NCBI GenBank assembly: GCA_035541455.1
Contig: DATKNH010000124.1
Location: 1-44,207, forward strand
Direction: 5' to 3'
DNA: 44,207 nucleotides
From: Syntrophorhabdales bacterium
GTDB lineage: Bacteria > Desulfobacterota > Syntrophorhabdia > Syntrophorhabdales > WCHB1-27
Numbering within the stretch: the stretch's first letter is position 1; each line of letters opens with the position of its first letter. Below the pieces are notes generated by a model that was not told where the DNA came from, did no database searches, and saw only the letters and a program-made list of their open reading frames with translations. The position numbers and the translations under genes are program-made. This document shows, piece by piece, positions 1-10,110 of this stretch.

Positions 1-1
1 T

Positions 2-169
2 CAGCAGCTGCCACTGTACATAAGAAGAAGGGTGCTCAAGGAGGGCAGAGTTCTCTACGCAGCGAATACTGAGCTGCTGTATGAGGTGGCGTTTGCCTTC
101 ATCCGCGAATTTGCGCATTACGAGCATATCTATCGGGAATACCTTGAAGAGGTGAATCGTGGTGGATAA
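2..169 (+). CDS. MntA-type nucleotidyltransferase antitoxin, C-terminal 55 residues (cut by window start)
   Basis: An open frame runs from the window edge to a TAA at 167-169. Its end (arginine-rich patch, then Gly-Arg-Val-Leu-Tyr, then a helical Phe/Tyr-rich tail) resembles the C-terminus of the small MNT-fold nucleotidyltransferases that precede HepT genes. The catalytic GSxxxG and DxD motifs would lie upstream and cannot be checked. The frame overlaps the start of the next gene by 8-11 bases, the usual translational coupling of mntA-hepT pairs. In known pairs MntA transfers AMP from ATP to a tyrosine of HepT and so neutralises it. The identification rests on the tail sequence and on the neighbour. 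Confidence 0.6.
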   Translation, partial: QQLPLYIRRRVLKEGRVLYAANTELLYEVAFAFIREFAHYEHIYREYLEEVNRGG

Positions 170-584
170 GGAGCGCGTCTTGAGCAAGGTAGCGGAGCTC
201 GATTCCTACATTGCCGAATTGCGAGAAGTTTCACCAGCCAGCTTCGACGAATATCAGCTCGTCGAGAAGAAACGGAGCTGCGAGAGGTTGCTTCAGCTTT
301 GCATCGAATGCATCATCGATATCTGCAAAATGTTCGTTACGGGGCTGAAGCTCGGATTACCCTCGGACGAGAATGACCTTTTCAGCAAGCTCAATGCGAA
401 GCGAATCGTCTCAAGAGAAATGGCCAAAACTCTCAGAGAAATGAGAGGGCTCAGAAATATCCTCATCCACGAATACGCCGCCGTGGATGACGAGCTGGTT
501 TATTCTTACGTGAAGATCAATCTGAAGGATTTCGAAGAATTCAAGAAACAGGTCCTCGTAGCCATCTCGTCGCCCCGGTCCTGA
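159..584 (+). CDS. hepT: HepT-like (HEPN, DUF86) ribonuclease toxin
   Basis: A 141-residue, all-helical protein of the usual HepT size. It carries the HEPN catalytic signature R-x4-H-x-Y as Arg99, His104 and Tyr106 (RNILIHEY). In characterised systems Arg and His form the RNase centre of a dimer, and the Tyr is the residue AMPylated by MntA. There are two adjacent GTG codons (159 and 162), either of which could start it. Both overlap the 3' end of the upstream mntA-like frame. It is expected to be a toxin that cleaves RNA, possibly tRNA. All key residues are present, so it is not obviously decayed. The promoter should lie before mntA, outside the window. Confidence 0.85.
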   Translation: MVDKERVLSKVAELDSYIAELREVSPASFDEYQLVEKKRSCERLLQLCIECIIDICKMFVTGLKLGLPSDENDLFSKLNAKRIVSREMAKTLREMRGLRNILIHEYAAVDDELVYSYVKINLKDFEEFKKQVLVAISSPRS

Positions 585-620
585 TTAACCCGCTTCCGAC
601 ATCGCCGGTATACACGATCA

Positions 621-812
621 ATTAACACGGGCGCAGCCTTTCCTCGACCGCAGGGCGTCGGCGAGGAAGACGGAATGCCTAAAGACTGCGTAATTAATTT
701 AGACCACATCCAGACTGTCTCCAAGGACAGCATTGGAGCACTGATAACAAAACTTTCCAAAGAGAAACTGCTTCAGGTGCGCAACGCGCTTCGCTTCGCT
801 CTGGATGTGTGA
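621..812 (+). pseudogene. MazF/PemK-type toxin, C-terminal remnant
   Basis: From 675 the frame reads MPKDCVINLDHIQTV and continues to RFALDV at a TGA (810-812). This matches the C-terminal part of MazF-family endoribonucleases, where a (L/M)PKDSVINLDQIQTV-like strand is followed by the last helix. The N-terminal half, with the beta-barrel and the conserved RP(V/A)LV region, is missing: the same frame upstream gives unrelated sequence. No antitoxin gene is visible. The remnant lies between an intact HepT gene and an IS1634-like element whose left end starts 71 bases downstream. It is probably a decayed toxin-antitoxin locus. The left boundary of the homology is uncertain. Confidence 0.6.
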
Positions 813-882
813 TCAAATAGGATGACGCGCGGATCCTCCACTGCGGGGCGCAGCAGGCCGTGCGTATCGGACAACACTCCGA

Positions 883-2857
883 CTAGCCCAACTTCCGCAG
901 TGAGTGTAGAAGTTTTAAAAGAATGAGCAGCCTTTCTCCAAAAAGCCGAATAGTCACGACATCCATTTTCTAAAAACGAATGTAGTGGAGACCAGACTCT
1001 TGCCAGAGCCCTTTCTGTAGCGGATACTATGGGCATGTATCTACGCCGCAACAAAAGAACAAAGGGAGGAGAAACCTACGAGTACTGGTCGTTGGTCGAG
1101 TCGGTGAGATCAGCGAGAGGACCACGACAGAGGACCGTAGCGACTATCGGCAAGCTACCCGGTCTCGATCAAGAAGAAAGAATCGGTTGGGAAGAAATTC
1201 GCCGCATCGCGAGCGGCATGCCGCGAGAACCAAAGCTCTTTGAAGACGAGCAGGAGCCTCCGTCGTGGGCCACCATCGATGTGAACCGTGTCAGGGTAGA
1301 ACGCCTGCGCCATTTCGGTGATGTCTATCTGGGCCTTCTGCTGTGGAACAAGCTCGGTTTTGCTGACTTCTGCACTAAGCATCTCCCGGAGGGTCGGGAA
1401 GAGATCCCTTGGTCGGTGATGGCGTGCATCCTCGTTGTTGCCCGGTTCTGTGCTCCCTCCTCCGAATTACAGATTGCAGAGTCGTGGTATGACAAGACGG
1501 CCCTGGATGATCTTCTCGGTGTGACGGGCGACAAGATCAATGACGACAGGCTGTATCGCGCCCTCGATGTTGTTCTTCCCTACAAGGACGAGCTCTGCGC
1601 CTATCTCCAGCAACGCTACGGCGAACTCTTCGGCGCCACCTTCGACTTCCTCTTCTATGACATTACGTCTACCTATTTTGAGGGGACTGCTACGGGCAAC
1701 CTGCAGGCCAGAAGGGGCTATAGCCGGGACAGCCGCCCTGACTGCCCTCAGATCTGCATTGGCATCGTCGCAACGAAAGAAGGATTACCGCTCGCCTTTG
1801 AGATCTTCGATGGCAACCGCCCCGATGTGACCACCACCCAGGAGATGCTTGAGATCATGGAGGCAAAGTACGGCAAAGCGCACCGCATCTGGGTGCTCGA
1901 CCGAGGCATGGTGAGTGAAGACAATCTGGAATGCATGCGTATGAACGGAGCACGCTACGTGGTCGGCACGCCCAGATCACTCCTCAAGAAGTTCGAACAA
2001 CAACTCCTTGGTGAGCAATGGGAGGAAGTACGGCCCGGCGTCGAGGTGCGTCTTGTACGTTCGCTGGAAGGAACTGATGAAACGTTTGTCCTCTGCCGCT
2101 CACAGGGTCGTAAGGAAAAAGAGAACGCTATCCTGAACCGCTTTGCATCTGCTCTTGAATGTAAGCTCAACAAACTGAGAGACCGCGCTGATGCGGGGAA
2201 GCTCAGAGATAGGCAGAAGGTAGAGCGGCAGATCGGACGACTCCTCGAGCGACACAGCAGAGCAGCGTCGCTCTTTACCGTGACCGTCAGAGCAAAGAAG
2301 GACCGGCTCTCAATTGACATCACCACGCATGAGGAACGCTACGCCTGGGCATTGGAAACGGGAGGAAGCTATATCCTCCGAACCAACTGGACGGAACCTG
2401 ATCCCAAGACGCTCTGGGACACCTACATCCAGTTAACCGAAGTCGAAGATGCGTTCCGCACCGCAAAACACGATCTCGGGATGCGGCCGATCTTTCATCA
2501 AAAACAAGACCGAACCCAGGCCCATATCCTCGTCTGCTTTCTTTCGCTTGCCCTCTGGCGGACATTGCAACAGTGGATGAAAACGTGCGGGCTCGGCACT
2601 GCACCCAGAAAACTCTTGGAAGAGATGCGAGAGATCAGATCGCTGGATGTGCTCCTTCCAGCAAAAGAGAGAACCATCAGATTGCGCGTCGCCGCCTCCG
2701 CCTCACCAGAGCTCAAACTCCTGTTGCAGAGGATGAGACTCCTGCTCCCAAACAAACCAAGAATTGTTGAAAATGTAGTGGCGAAAATGGGCCGATATTT
2801 GTCGTAACACGCCGAAATTACTCGCTTCGAAATTTATAACTGCGGAAGTTGGGCTAG
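883..2857 (+). mobile_element. IS1634-like insertion sequence A (about 1.98 kb)
   Basis: The element is bounded by perfect 19-base inverted repeats: ctagcccaacttccgcagt at 883-901 and its reverse complement at 2839-2857. It holds a single 592-residue transposase. The outermost four bases are CTAG on both sides, a self-complementary word that could be either the tip of the repeat or a 4-base target duplication. Beyond it the flanks (ccga and gagc) do not match, so no longer duplication is visible. The right end lies only 9 bases beyond the stop codon of the sigma factor gene. The left end lies just past a broken mazF. The transposase is intact, so the copy may be active. Confidence 0.85.
1029..2807 (+). 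CDS. IS1634 family DDE transposase
   Basis: A 592-residue transposase of the IS4/IS1634 superfamily. The catalytic triad is readable: Asp211 in FYDITSTYFEG, Asp291 in WVLDRGM and Glu473 in VEDAFRTAK, with the Y-(2)-R-(3)-E-(6)-K-like signature of IS4-type enzymes around the last. The C-terminal block LGMRPIFHQ...AHILVCFL is typical of IS1634 transposases. The start may be ATG 1035, giving MYLRRNKR, the usual N-terminus in this family. ATG 1029 adds two residues. Lying 128-134 bases inside the left inverted repeat, it fills nearly the whole element. No frameshift or internal stop is seen. Confidence 0.9.
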   Translation: MGMYLRRNKRTKGGETYEYWSLVESVRSARGPRQRTVATIGKLPGLDQEERIGWEEIRRIASGMPREPKLFEDEQEPPSWATIDVNRVRVERLRHFGDVYLGLLLWNKLGFADFCTKHLPEGREEIPWSVMACILVVARFCAPSSELQIAESWYDKTALDDLLGVTGDKINDDRLYRALDVVLPYKDELCAYLQQRYGELFGATFDFLFYDITSTYFEGTATGNLQARRGYSRDSRPDCPQICIGIVATKEGLPLAFEIFDGNRPDVTTTQEMLEIMEAKYGKAHRIWVLDRGMVSEDNLECMRMNGARYVVGTPRSLLKKFEQQLLGEQWEEVRPGVEVRLVRSLEGTDETFVLCRSQGRKEKENAILNRFASALECKLNKLRDRADAGKLRDRQKVERQIGRLLERHSRAASLFTVTVRAKKDRLSIDITTHEERYAWALETGGSYILRTNWTEPDPKTLWDTYIQLTEVEDAFRTAKHDLGMRPIFHQKQDRTQAHILVCFLSLALWRTLQQWMKTCGLGTAPRKLLEEMREIRSLDVLLPAKERTIRLRVAASASPELKLLLQRMRLLLPNKPRIVENVVAKMGRYLS

Positions 2858-2866
2858 GAGCTGTAA

Positions 2867-3604
2867 TTAATTACCGGGGCTGTGCTTGAAGCGCGATCTG
2901 AGGTTTAAGAGCGCCTGTGAGTGTATCTGGGAGACTCTCGACTCGGTTATCTTGAGAAGCTCAGCTATTTCTTTCATATTCATGTCTTCGTAATAGTAGA
3001 ACGTCAGGACCTGTTGCTGACGGGGAGAAAGCTTTTCAATTTCCCGTCCCAGCAGGCGTTCGATATCTTTCAATTCCGCGCGCTGCTCCGGGTCAGTCTC
3101 TTCTTCGGTTGCGTAGCGGGTAATTTCGTCCGGTGGCAACCCGGTTTTCTCGGCCAATTCATCGACGCTTAGAACGCTTAAGTTCCCGAAGTCCTTAAGC
3201 ATGGCAAGGTAGTCTTCCAGTTTTATGTCCAACTCTTGCGCTATCTCGGCCTCTTCCGGGTAGCGGCCCAGCTTCGATTCCAGGTCACGGATCGTTTCCG
3301 TGATCTTCTTCGCCTTCGATCTTGTGTTCTTGGGTATCCAGTCGCGACGCCGGAGCTCGTCTATCATGGCCCCGCGAATTCTCCAGTAGGCGAACGTGTT
3401 CAGTTTTATATTTTTTCTCGGATCATAACGGTCAAGCGATTCGAGCAGCCCCATTACTCCAGCGGACACGAGATCATCCGTGAGCATGTCATCATCGAAG
3501 CCATAAGAAATCTTATAGGCCAGATGCTTGATGACGGGCATCATCTCTTCGATAGTCTTTTCCCTATCGATAACGAATGTTGTAGGGAAAGCTCTGCTTC
3601 TCAT
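2867..3604 (-). CDS. fliA: RNA polymerase sigma factor, FliA/WhiG (sigma-28) type
   Basis: A 245-residue sigma-70 family factor. Region 2 is near residues 20-90 (DLVSAGVMGLLESLDRYDP, then RIRGAMIDELRRRDWIP), region 3 near 95-135, and region 4 near 190-240, with a helix-turn-helix in NMKEIAELLKITESRVSQIHSQAL. The phrase RGAMIDELR(R/S)RDW and the RVSQIHSQA recognition helix are hallmarks of the FliA/WhiG group, which reads flagellar, chemotaxis or differentiation promoters. No flagellar gene is in the window, so the flagellar assignment is by family only. Insertion sequence A ends 9 bases beyond the stop codon and may have separated it from former downstream partners. The ATG at 3602-3604 has no strong ribosome site. 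Confidence 0.85.
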   Translation of the reverse strand: MRSRAFPTTFVIDREKTIEEMMPVIKHLAYKISYGFDDDMLTDDLVSAGVMGLLESLDRYDPRKNIKLNTFAYWRIRGAMIDELRRRDWIPKNTRSKAKKITETIRDLESKLGRYPEEAEIAQELDIKLEDYLAMLKDFGNLSVLSVDELAEKTGLPPDEITRYATEEETDPEQRAELKDIERLLGREIEKLSPRQQQVLTFYYYEDMNMKEIAELLKITESRVSQIHSQALLNLRSRFKHSPGN

Positions 3605-3688
3605 GAAAGCTTCATCTTCGCGTGGACCGACTGTACTATGGTATTATCGGCAGACAGATGATCGAGATAAGCTTTTGGGGACGGCGGT

Positions 3689-4423
3689 CTAGTAGGCGAT
3701 CTTTTTAAGAAAGAGGCCGTGCGCAGGCAGGGTTTCCCCCGCTCTCTCACGTTCTCCCGACTCCAGAATCTCTTTGATGTCGGGGGGTCTGATTTTTTCT
3801 CTGCCAGCGAGGATGAGCGTGCCCGCGATGGTCCTTACCATATAGCGCAGAAACCCTGTGCCTTCCAGGATAATATAGATCATGCCCGCCCGTTTTAGTA
3901 CCAGTGCTTGTGTTATTTCTCTTACCGTGCTCTTGTACAACTCGTCTTTCTTCTTGAAGGCGCTGAAGTCATGTTCACCAACGACCCATCCCACGCCTTC
4001 TTTCATGGCATCGATATCCAGCGCGTGAGGCCAGTGAAGCACATACCGGGAGAGGAAGGGCGAATTTGAGGGCTCATTAAGTATACAGTACACATAGGTC
4101 TTGCGTCGGGCCGAGTAACGGGCGTGAAAATCTTCTCTTTCGTCTCGAGAGCGCATTACCCGTATGTCACGCGGGAGAATGCTGTTCAATCCTCTCGAAA
4201 GATTTTGCAGGGCTATCTCTTTTTCCGTGAAGAAGTTTATAACCTGGCCCATCGCGTGCACACCGCTGTCGGTGCGGGCGCCAGCGTGCATCTTGATGTC
4301 ATGATTGAGAATTCTTCGTAGGGCCTCCCCCATCTTCTGCTCCACGGTGACAACCGCGGGCTGCCGTTGCCAGCCGTGATAGTTGGTGCCATCGTAAGCA
4401 AGCACGAGAGCTATATTTCTCAC
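3689..4423 (-). CDS. truA: tRNA pseudouridine(38-40) synthase
   Basis: A 244-residue TruA. It converts uridines 38-40 of tRNA anticodon arms to pseudouridine. The N-terminus (LAYDGTNYHGWQRQP) and the catalytic motif GARTDSGVHA, with Asp52 as nucleophile, are typical. The C-terminal half contains FLRYMVRTIAGTL, another conserved TruA segment. The length agrees with bacterial homologues. The start codon is GTG and overlaps the TGA of the upstream lipoprotein gene as GTGA (4420-4423), so the two are translationally coupled and share the promoter at 4737-4765. Confidence 0.95.
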   Translation of the reverse strand: MRNIALVLAYDGTNYHGWQRQPAVVTVEQKMGEALRRILNHDIKMHAGARTDSGVHAMGQVINFFTEKEIALQNLSRGLNSILPRDIRVMRSRDEREDFHARYSARRKTYVYCILNEPSNSPFLSRYVLHWPHALDIDAMKEGVGWVVGEHDFSAFKKKDELYKSTVREITQALVLKRAGMIYIILEGTGFLRYMVRTIAGTLILAGREKIRPPDIKEILESGERERAGETLPAHGLFLKKIAY

Positions 4424-4734
4424 TGACTTTTCTTTTTGGCGGGTTGTTTAGTGTCGGCAGGCTTTTTCTTACCGTTCTGCTCTTCCTGTGCCTTCTTTGC
4501 AGCCTGAACTTCTTCCTGGATTTTTTTGGATGCCGTCTCCCGTTCTTCCTTGAGCATCACTCTTAGGGCATCGGCTTCTTTCTTCAGGCCAACGATTTCC
4601 GCCTTGAGGTAATTATTCTCTTCCCGAAGCAGCCTCAGCTCTTCTTGCAGGCTCTTGTTCTCTTTCTCGTAAGCGTTGCAGCCGGCCAACAGAAAAAAGA
4701 GTGTCAGACAGACAATCAGATACTTCATGATCAT
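4420..4734 (-). CDS. small coiled-coil lipoprotein
   Basis: A protein of about 102-104 residues. A short hydrophobic segment ends in the lipobox LLAGC, so it should be a lipid-anchored envelope protein. Residues about 22-85 form one long charged coiled coil (leucine/isoleucine heptads, many Glu and Lys). The tail is Lys/Pro-rich (KKKPADTKQPAKKK). The likely start is the second ATG at 4726-4728, because a consensus promoter ends only about 10 bases upstream. The ATG at 4732-4734 would add two residues. The gene overlaps truA by four bases. The function is unknown, and the fold resembles short periplasmic coiled-coil lipoproteins generally. Confidence 0.7.
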   Translation of the reverse strand: MIMKYLIVCLTLFFLLAGCNAYEKENKSLQEELRLLREENNYLKAEIVGLKKEADALRVMLKEERETASKKIQEEVQAAKKAQEEQNGKKKPADTKQPAKKKSQ

Positions 4735-4736
4735 CT

Positions 4737-4765
4737 ATTCTCACCGATGTACGCAGAATTGTCAA
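4737..4765 (-). promoter_or_regulatory. sigma-70 type promoter for lipoprotein-truA
   Basis: On the minus strand TTGACA (4760-4765) is followed after 17 bases by GAGAAT (4737-4742). The first hexamer is consensus and the second matches in four of six positions. The predicted transcript would begin near 4730, almost on the ATG codons of the lipoprotein gene, so the leader would be very short or absent. The -35 box overlaps that of a plus-strand promoter toward gyrA. Confidence 0.45.
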
Positions 4766-4788
4766 CGCCTTGGTAGTTGTGGTAAAAT
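4759..4788 (+). promoter_or_regulatory. sigma-70 type promoter toward gyrA
   Basis: TTGTCA (4759-4764), an 18-base spacer and TAAAAT (4783-4788) give a plausible plus-strand promoter. The transcript would start near 4795 and carry a leader of about 128 bases before the gyrA ATG. The -35 shares five bases with the -35 of the minus-strand promoter for the lipoprotein gene, so the two directions may compete for polymerase. Confidence 0.45.
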
Positions 4789-4842
4789 AAGGGCGAAAAT
4801 TAGGTATCCCACCGTAGACTGTCAGCAGGGAGAAGGACACAA

Positions 4843-4922
4843 ATGAACCGGCTGCCGGGCGGACCTTCCGCTTTGCACCGACTGCTGATTGCTGCTTTTG
4901 ACATTGCGAAGGAGGCTTGTGC

Positions 4923-4926
<4 letters not shown>
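4843..4926 (+). CDS. 27-codon upstream ORF coupled to gyrA
   Basis: An ATG at 4843 is preceded by a good ribosome site (agggagaagga, 4827-4837). It opens a 27-residue frame, [20 protein letters not shown] and then IAKEACA, that ends in a TGA at 4924-4926 overlapping the gyrA ATG (4923-4925) as ATGA. It fills most of the leader between the proposed promoter and gyrA. I do not recognise the peptide. It could be a true small gene, a leader peptide that couples gyrA translation to its own, or chance. The exact ATGA overlap together with its own ribosome site makes chance less likely. Confidence 0.4.
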
Positions 4927-7329
<2,403 letters not shown>

Positions 7330-7340
<11 letters not shown>

Positions 7341-8331
7341 TGTGGTCGCAGTCATTGGTAGCGGCGCCTGGGGAACCGCGTGTGCTATCCACCTCGCCCG
7401 CAAGGGCGCGCATCCTGTTCTGTGGGCGTACGAGTCCGAACTCTGCGAAATAATCAACCGCACAAGAGAGAACACGTATTTTCTCCAGGGGATCTCTGTT
7501 CCTGAGGACGTTACGTGCACGCACCTGCTGCGAGAGGCTGCAGAATCTTCCGACAGCATCCTCCTCGCGACACCATCCTTTGCGCTGCGATCCGTGGTTC
7601 AGCAGTCTGCACCGTATCTTACCGGCAAGAAGATACTGATCCTCACAAAGGGGTTGGAAACGGACACCTTCTCCAGGGTGAGCGAAGTGGTTACGAAGGT
7701 ACTCGGACCGGAAACCGCTGTCGCGGTTCTTTCCGGGCCTTCGTTTGCACGGGAAGTGGCCAAGGGAGCTCACACGGCAGTCGTCATTGCTTCACGGAAC
7801 AAACAGGTTGCAGTCTATTTTCAAGAGATGCTCCATGATGCGAGGCTTCGCGTCTATACGAGTGAGGACGTTGTCGGCGTGGAACTGGGAGGGGCTCTCA
7901 AGAACGTTATGGCGATTGGCGCAGGCATGATTGAAGGGTTGAAGCTCGGGAGCAATACCCAGGCAGCTTACATCACGCGGGCGCTCGCCGAGATACGTCG
8001 GCTGGGCAAAGCTCTCGGTGCCAGGGACGCTACGTTCATGGGTCTCTCTGGTATCGGCGACCTGGTTCTCACCTGCACCGGCCCTTTGAGCCGGAACCGC
8101 CAGTTCGGCATTGACCTGGCAGCCGGGAGAAAGGCGTCGGAAATAGTGGCAGGCCAGAAGAGTGTTGTCGAAGGCTACTACACGATCGACGCAACCTACA
8201 GGCTCTCAAAGGCTCGCAGCGTAGAGATGCCCATCACTGAAGAACTATATCGCATCGTTTACCTGAATAAAGACATACGCGCATCTCTGGAAGACATAAC
8301 CGGGCGAGTCTACAAGGAAGAAGAAGCTTGA
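7330..8331 (+). CDS. gpsA: NAD(P)-dependent glycerol-3-phosphate dehydrogenase
   Basis: A 333-residue GpsA. It reduces dihydroxyacetone phosphate to sn-glycerol 3-phosphate for phospholipid synthesis in the cytoplasm. The N-terminus has the dinucleotide-binding motif [10 protein letters not shown]. The catalytic Lys is in [14 protein letters not shown], and the segment [12 protein letters not shown] is diagnostic. Two starts are possible: GTG 7330, overlapping the gyrA stop, or GTG 7342 (MVAVIGSG), which has a GAGGAG four bases upstream. The second looks slightly better by ribosome site. It appears co-transcribed with gyrA. Confidence 0.95.
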
Positions 8332-8350
8332 TGAGTGGTGGCGTGTTTTC

Positions 8351-9037
8351 ATGAGCAGCATCATTATCGCCTGCAACACTATTGCCGACGAGTTGAACCT
8401 CGCCATAAAAGCTACGGGTGCGACCCATCCGGTTCTCTGGATCGATTCGAAACTCCACACCAAGCCGGAGAAGTTGAGGGAACAGATCCAGTCGGCTATT
8501 TCGAGAATAAGCAACGTGTCGACGATCATCCTCGCCTTTGGTTACTGCGGCAATGCCCTCGTCGGCATCAAGTCGGAGCACGCACGACTTGTCTTTCCCA
8601 AAGTCGAGGACTGTATATCAGTGCTCCTCGGCTCGGCGGAGAGGAGAAGAACGCTCTCCAAGGAGACGTGTAGTTATTACCTCACGAGGGGCTGGCTGGA
8701 ATCTGAGAACAATCTCGCCGAAGAATACACCTATTGCGTTAAAAAATTTGGCCTGCAGCGCGCGCTTAAAGTGATGCACGCCATGCTCAAGAGCTACCGC
8801 CACCTGACATTGATCGACACGGGCGCTTACGACCTTGAGCGGCTTCGACCCAGAACAGAAGAGCTGGCAACAACGCTCGGCCTTTGCCACAAAGTGGTCG
8901 AGGGCTCTCAAAGACTTTTCCAGAAGCTGCTCACTGGACCTTATGACAATGAGTTCGTCCAGATGGAACCTGGCCAGGAAATTACCCTTGACAGCCTCCT
9001 GGAGTCATACCGTCAAGCTCAGGCCAGCCAGATATGA
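8351..9037 (+). CDS. DUF1638 family protein
   Basis: A 228-residue cytoplasmic protein resembling the DUF1638 family. It starts SSIIIACNTIADEL and has the family features FGYCGN near residue 64, the segment RLVFPKVEDCISVLLGS near 79-95, and a conserved TYYLTRGW-like stretch (here SYYLTRGWLE). In other genomes this family often sits near corrinoid proteins and methyltransferases in anaerobes. Its biochemical role is unknown to me. The gene starts 19 bases after gpsA on the same strand. The next gene, a Bug receptor, starts about 90 bases on, so it may be the end of the gyrA-gpsA run. The cysteines in CN, YCGN and EDC could bind metal, but that is speculation. Confidence 0.75.
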   Translation: MSSIIIACNTIADELNLAIKATGATHPVLWIDSKLHTKPEKLREQIQSAISRISNVSTIILAFGYCGNALVGIKSEHARLVFPKVEDCISVLLGSAERRRTLSKETCSYYLTRGWLESENNLAEEYTYCVKKFGLQRALKVMHAMLKSYRHLTLIDTGAYDLERLRPRTEELATTLGLCHKVVEGSQRLFQKLLTGPYDNEFVQMEPGQEITLDSLLESYRQAQASQI

Positions 9038-9126
9038 AAGCAATTCTTTTTTCAGTGCGGTTCGCTGCGCTTAAGCATACGCTGCCCAAACACGCAGGGA
9101 TTAGAATCCATACCGTGAGGTGTTTC

Positions 9127-10110
9127 ATGCGAACGAATCTATATTTGACAGCGCTACTCGGATGCATGCTCTTGGCTGTGCTCGTAACGCCGGCAGGGAG
9201 TCAAAGCGCTTACCCGGCAAAACAAATCGACGTTCTTATCGGATATGGGCCGGGCGGGATTGTCGATGTGTCCGAACGTTTCCTTGCGGGCAAAGCCGAG
9301 AAGATCCTAGGCCAGCCCATGGTGATCACCAATAACGGTGGTGGCGGCAGTTCCGTGGCTGTGGCCATCGTAGCCACGAAGCAGCCGGATGGCTATTTTA
9401 TCGCGGGGTGCGCCAGCACGGGTCTCGTGAGAATTCCGCAATTCAGAACGGTGCCGTACAAATGGGACGACCTCACGCCGATCATGCACTTCGCAACACC
9501 CATCCTCACATCGCTCGTGGTCCGGGCTGATTCGCCCTTTAAGGCGGTGAAGGACCTGGTCGAGTACGCCAGAAAGAATCCCGGGAAAGTGACGTACAGC
9601 ACCACCGGAGTGGGATCACCCATGCACATGGCAATGGAGTACATCGCCAAACAGGAAGGGATAAAATGGACGCACGTGCCCTATCCAGGCACTATGCCCG
9701 CCTTCATGGCACTGCTCGGAAATCATGTCACCGCGCAGGCAGGAGCTGCTGAATGCGTCCCCTACATAAAGGAAGGCAAGGTCAGGCTGCTCGCCACGAT
9801 CAGTGAGAAACGCGTCAAGACCTTTCCGGATGTGCCGACCCTGCGAGAGCTCGGGTACGATACGTTTAATGAAACAGTCTTCATGTTTGCCGCTCCCAAG
9901 GGAACGCCCCAGGCAATCATAGACAAGCTGGACAACGCCTTTCACAAAAGCATGGCCGATCCCGAGTTTAACGGATTGCTCGCAAAACTGGAAATGGAGC
10001 CTTCCTACAGGAACTCGGCCGACACGAAAAAGTACCTTGAAGATGCCCACAGCCGTATCGGAAAGTTGATTCGCGAGCTGAAGATACCAAGAGAGGAAGA
10101 GAAGAAATGA
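9127..10110 (+). CDS. Bug/TctC family periplasmic solute receptor 1
   Basis: A 327-residue extracytoplasmic solute-binding protein of the tripartite tricarboxylate transporter (Bug/TctC) family. A signal peptide covers about the first 26 residues and is followed by AYPAKQIDVLIGYGPGG, the family's typical mature start. Typical internal phrases are KPDGY-like KQPDGYF, VTYSTTGVGSPMHMAMEY, KWTHVPYPGTMPA and FPDVPTLRELGYD. In this family the domain cleft binds carboxylates, including aromatic ones such as terephthalate. An in-frame ATG at 9034 is rejected because it overlaps DUF1638 and would bury the signal peptide. The stop overlaps the next paralogue as ATGA. No tctA or tctB membrane gene is nearby. 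Confidence 0.9.
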   Translation: MRTNLYLTALLGCMLLAVLVTPAGSQSAYPAKQIDVLIGYGPGGIVDVSERFLAGKAEKILGQPMVITNNGGGGSSVAVAIVATKQPDGYFIAGCASTGLVRIPQFRTVPYKWDDLTPIMHFATPILTSLVVRADSPFKAVKDLVEYARKNPGKVTYSTTGVGSPMHMAMEYIAKQEGIKWTHVPYPGTMPAFMALLGNHVTAQAGAAECVPYIKEGKVRLLATISEKRVKTFPDVPTLRELGYDTFNETVFMFAAPKGTPQAIIDKLDNAFHKSMADPEFNGLLAKLEMEPSYRNSADTKKYLEDAHSRIGKLIRELKIPREEEKK

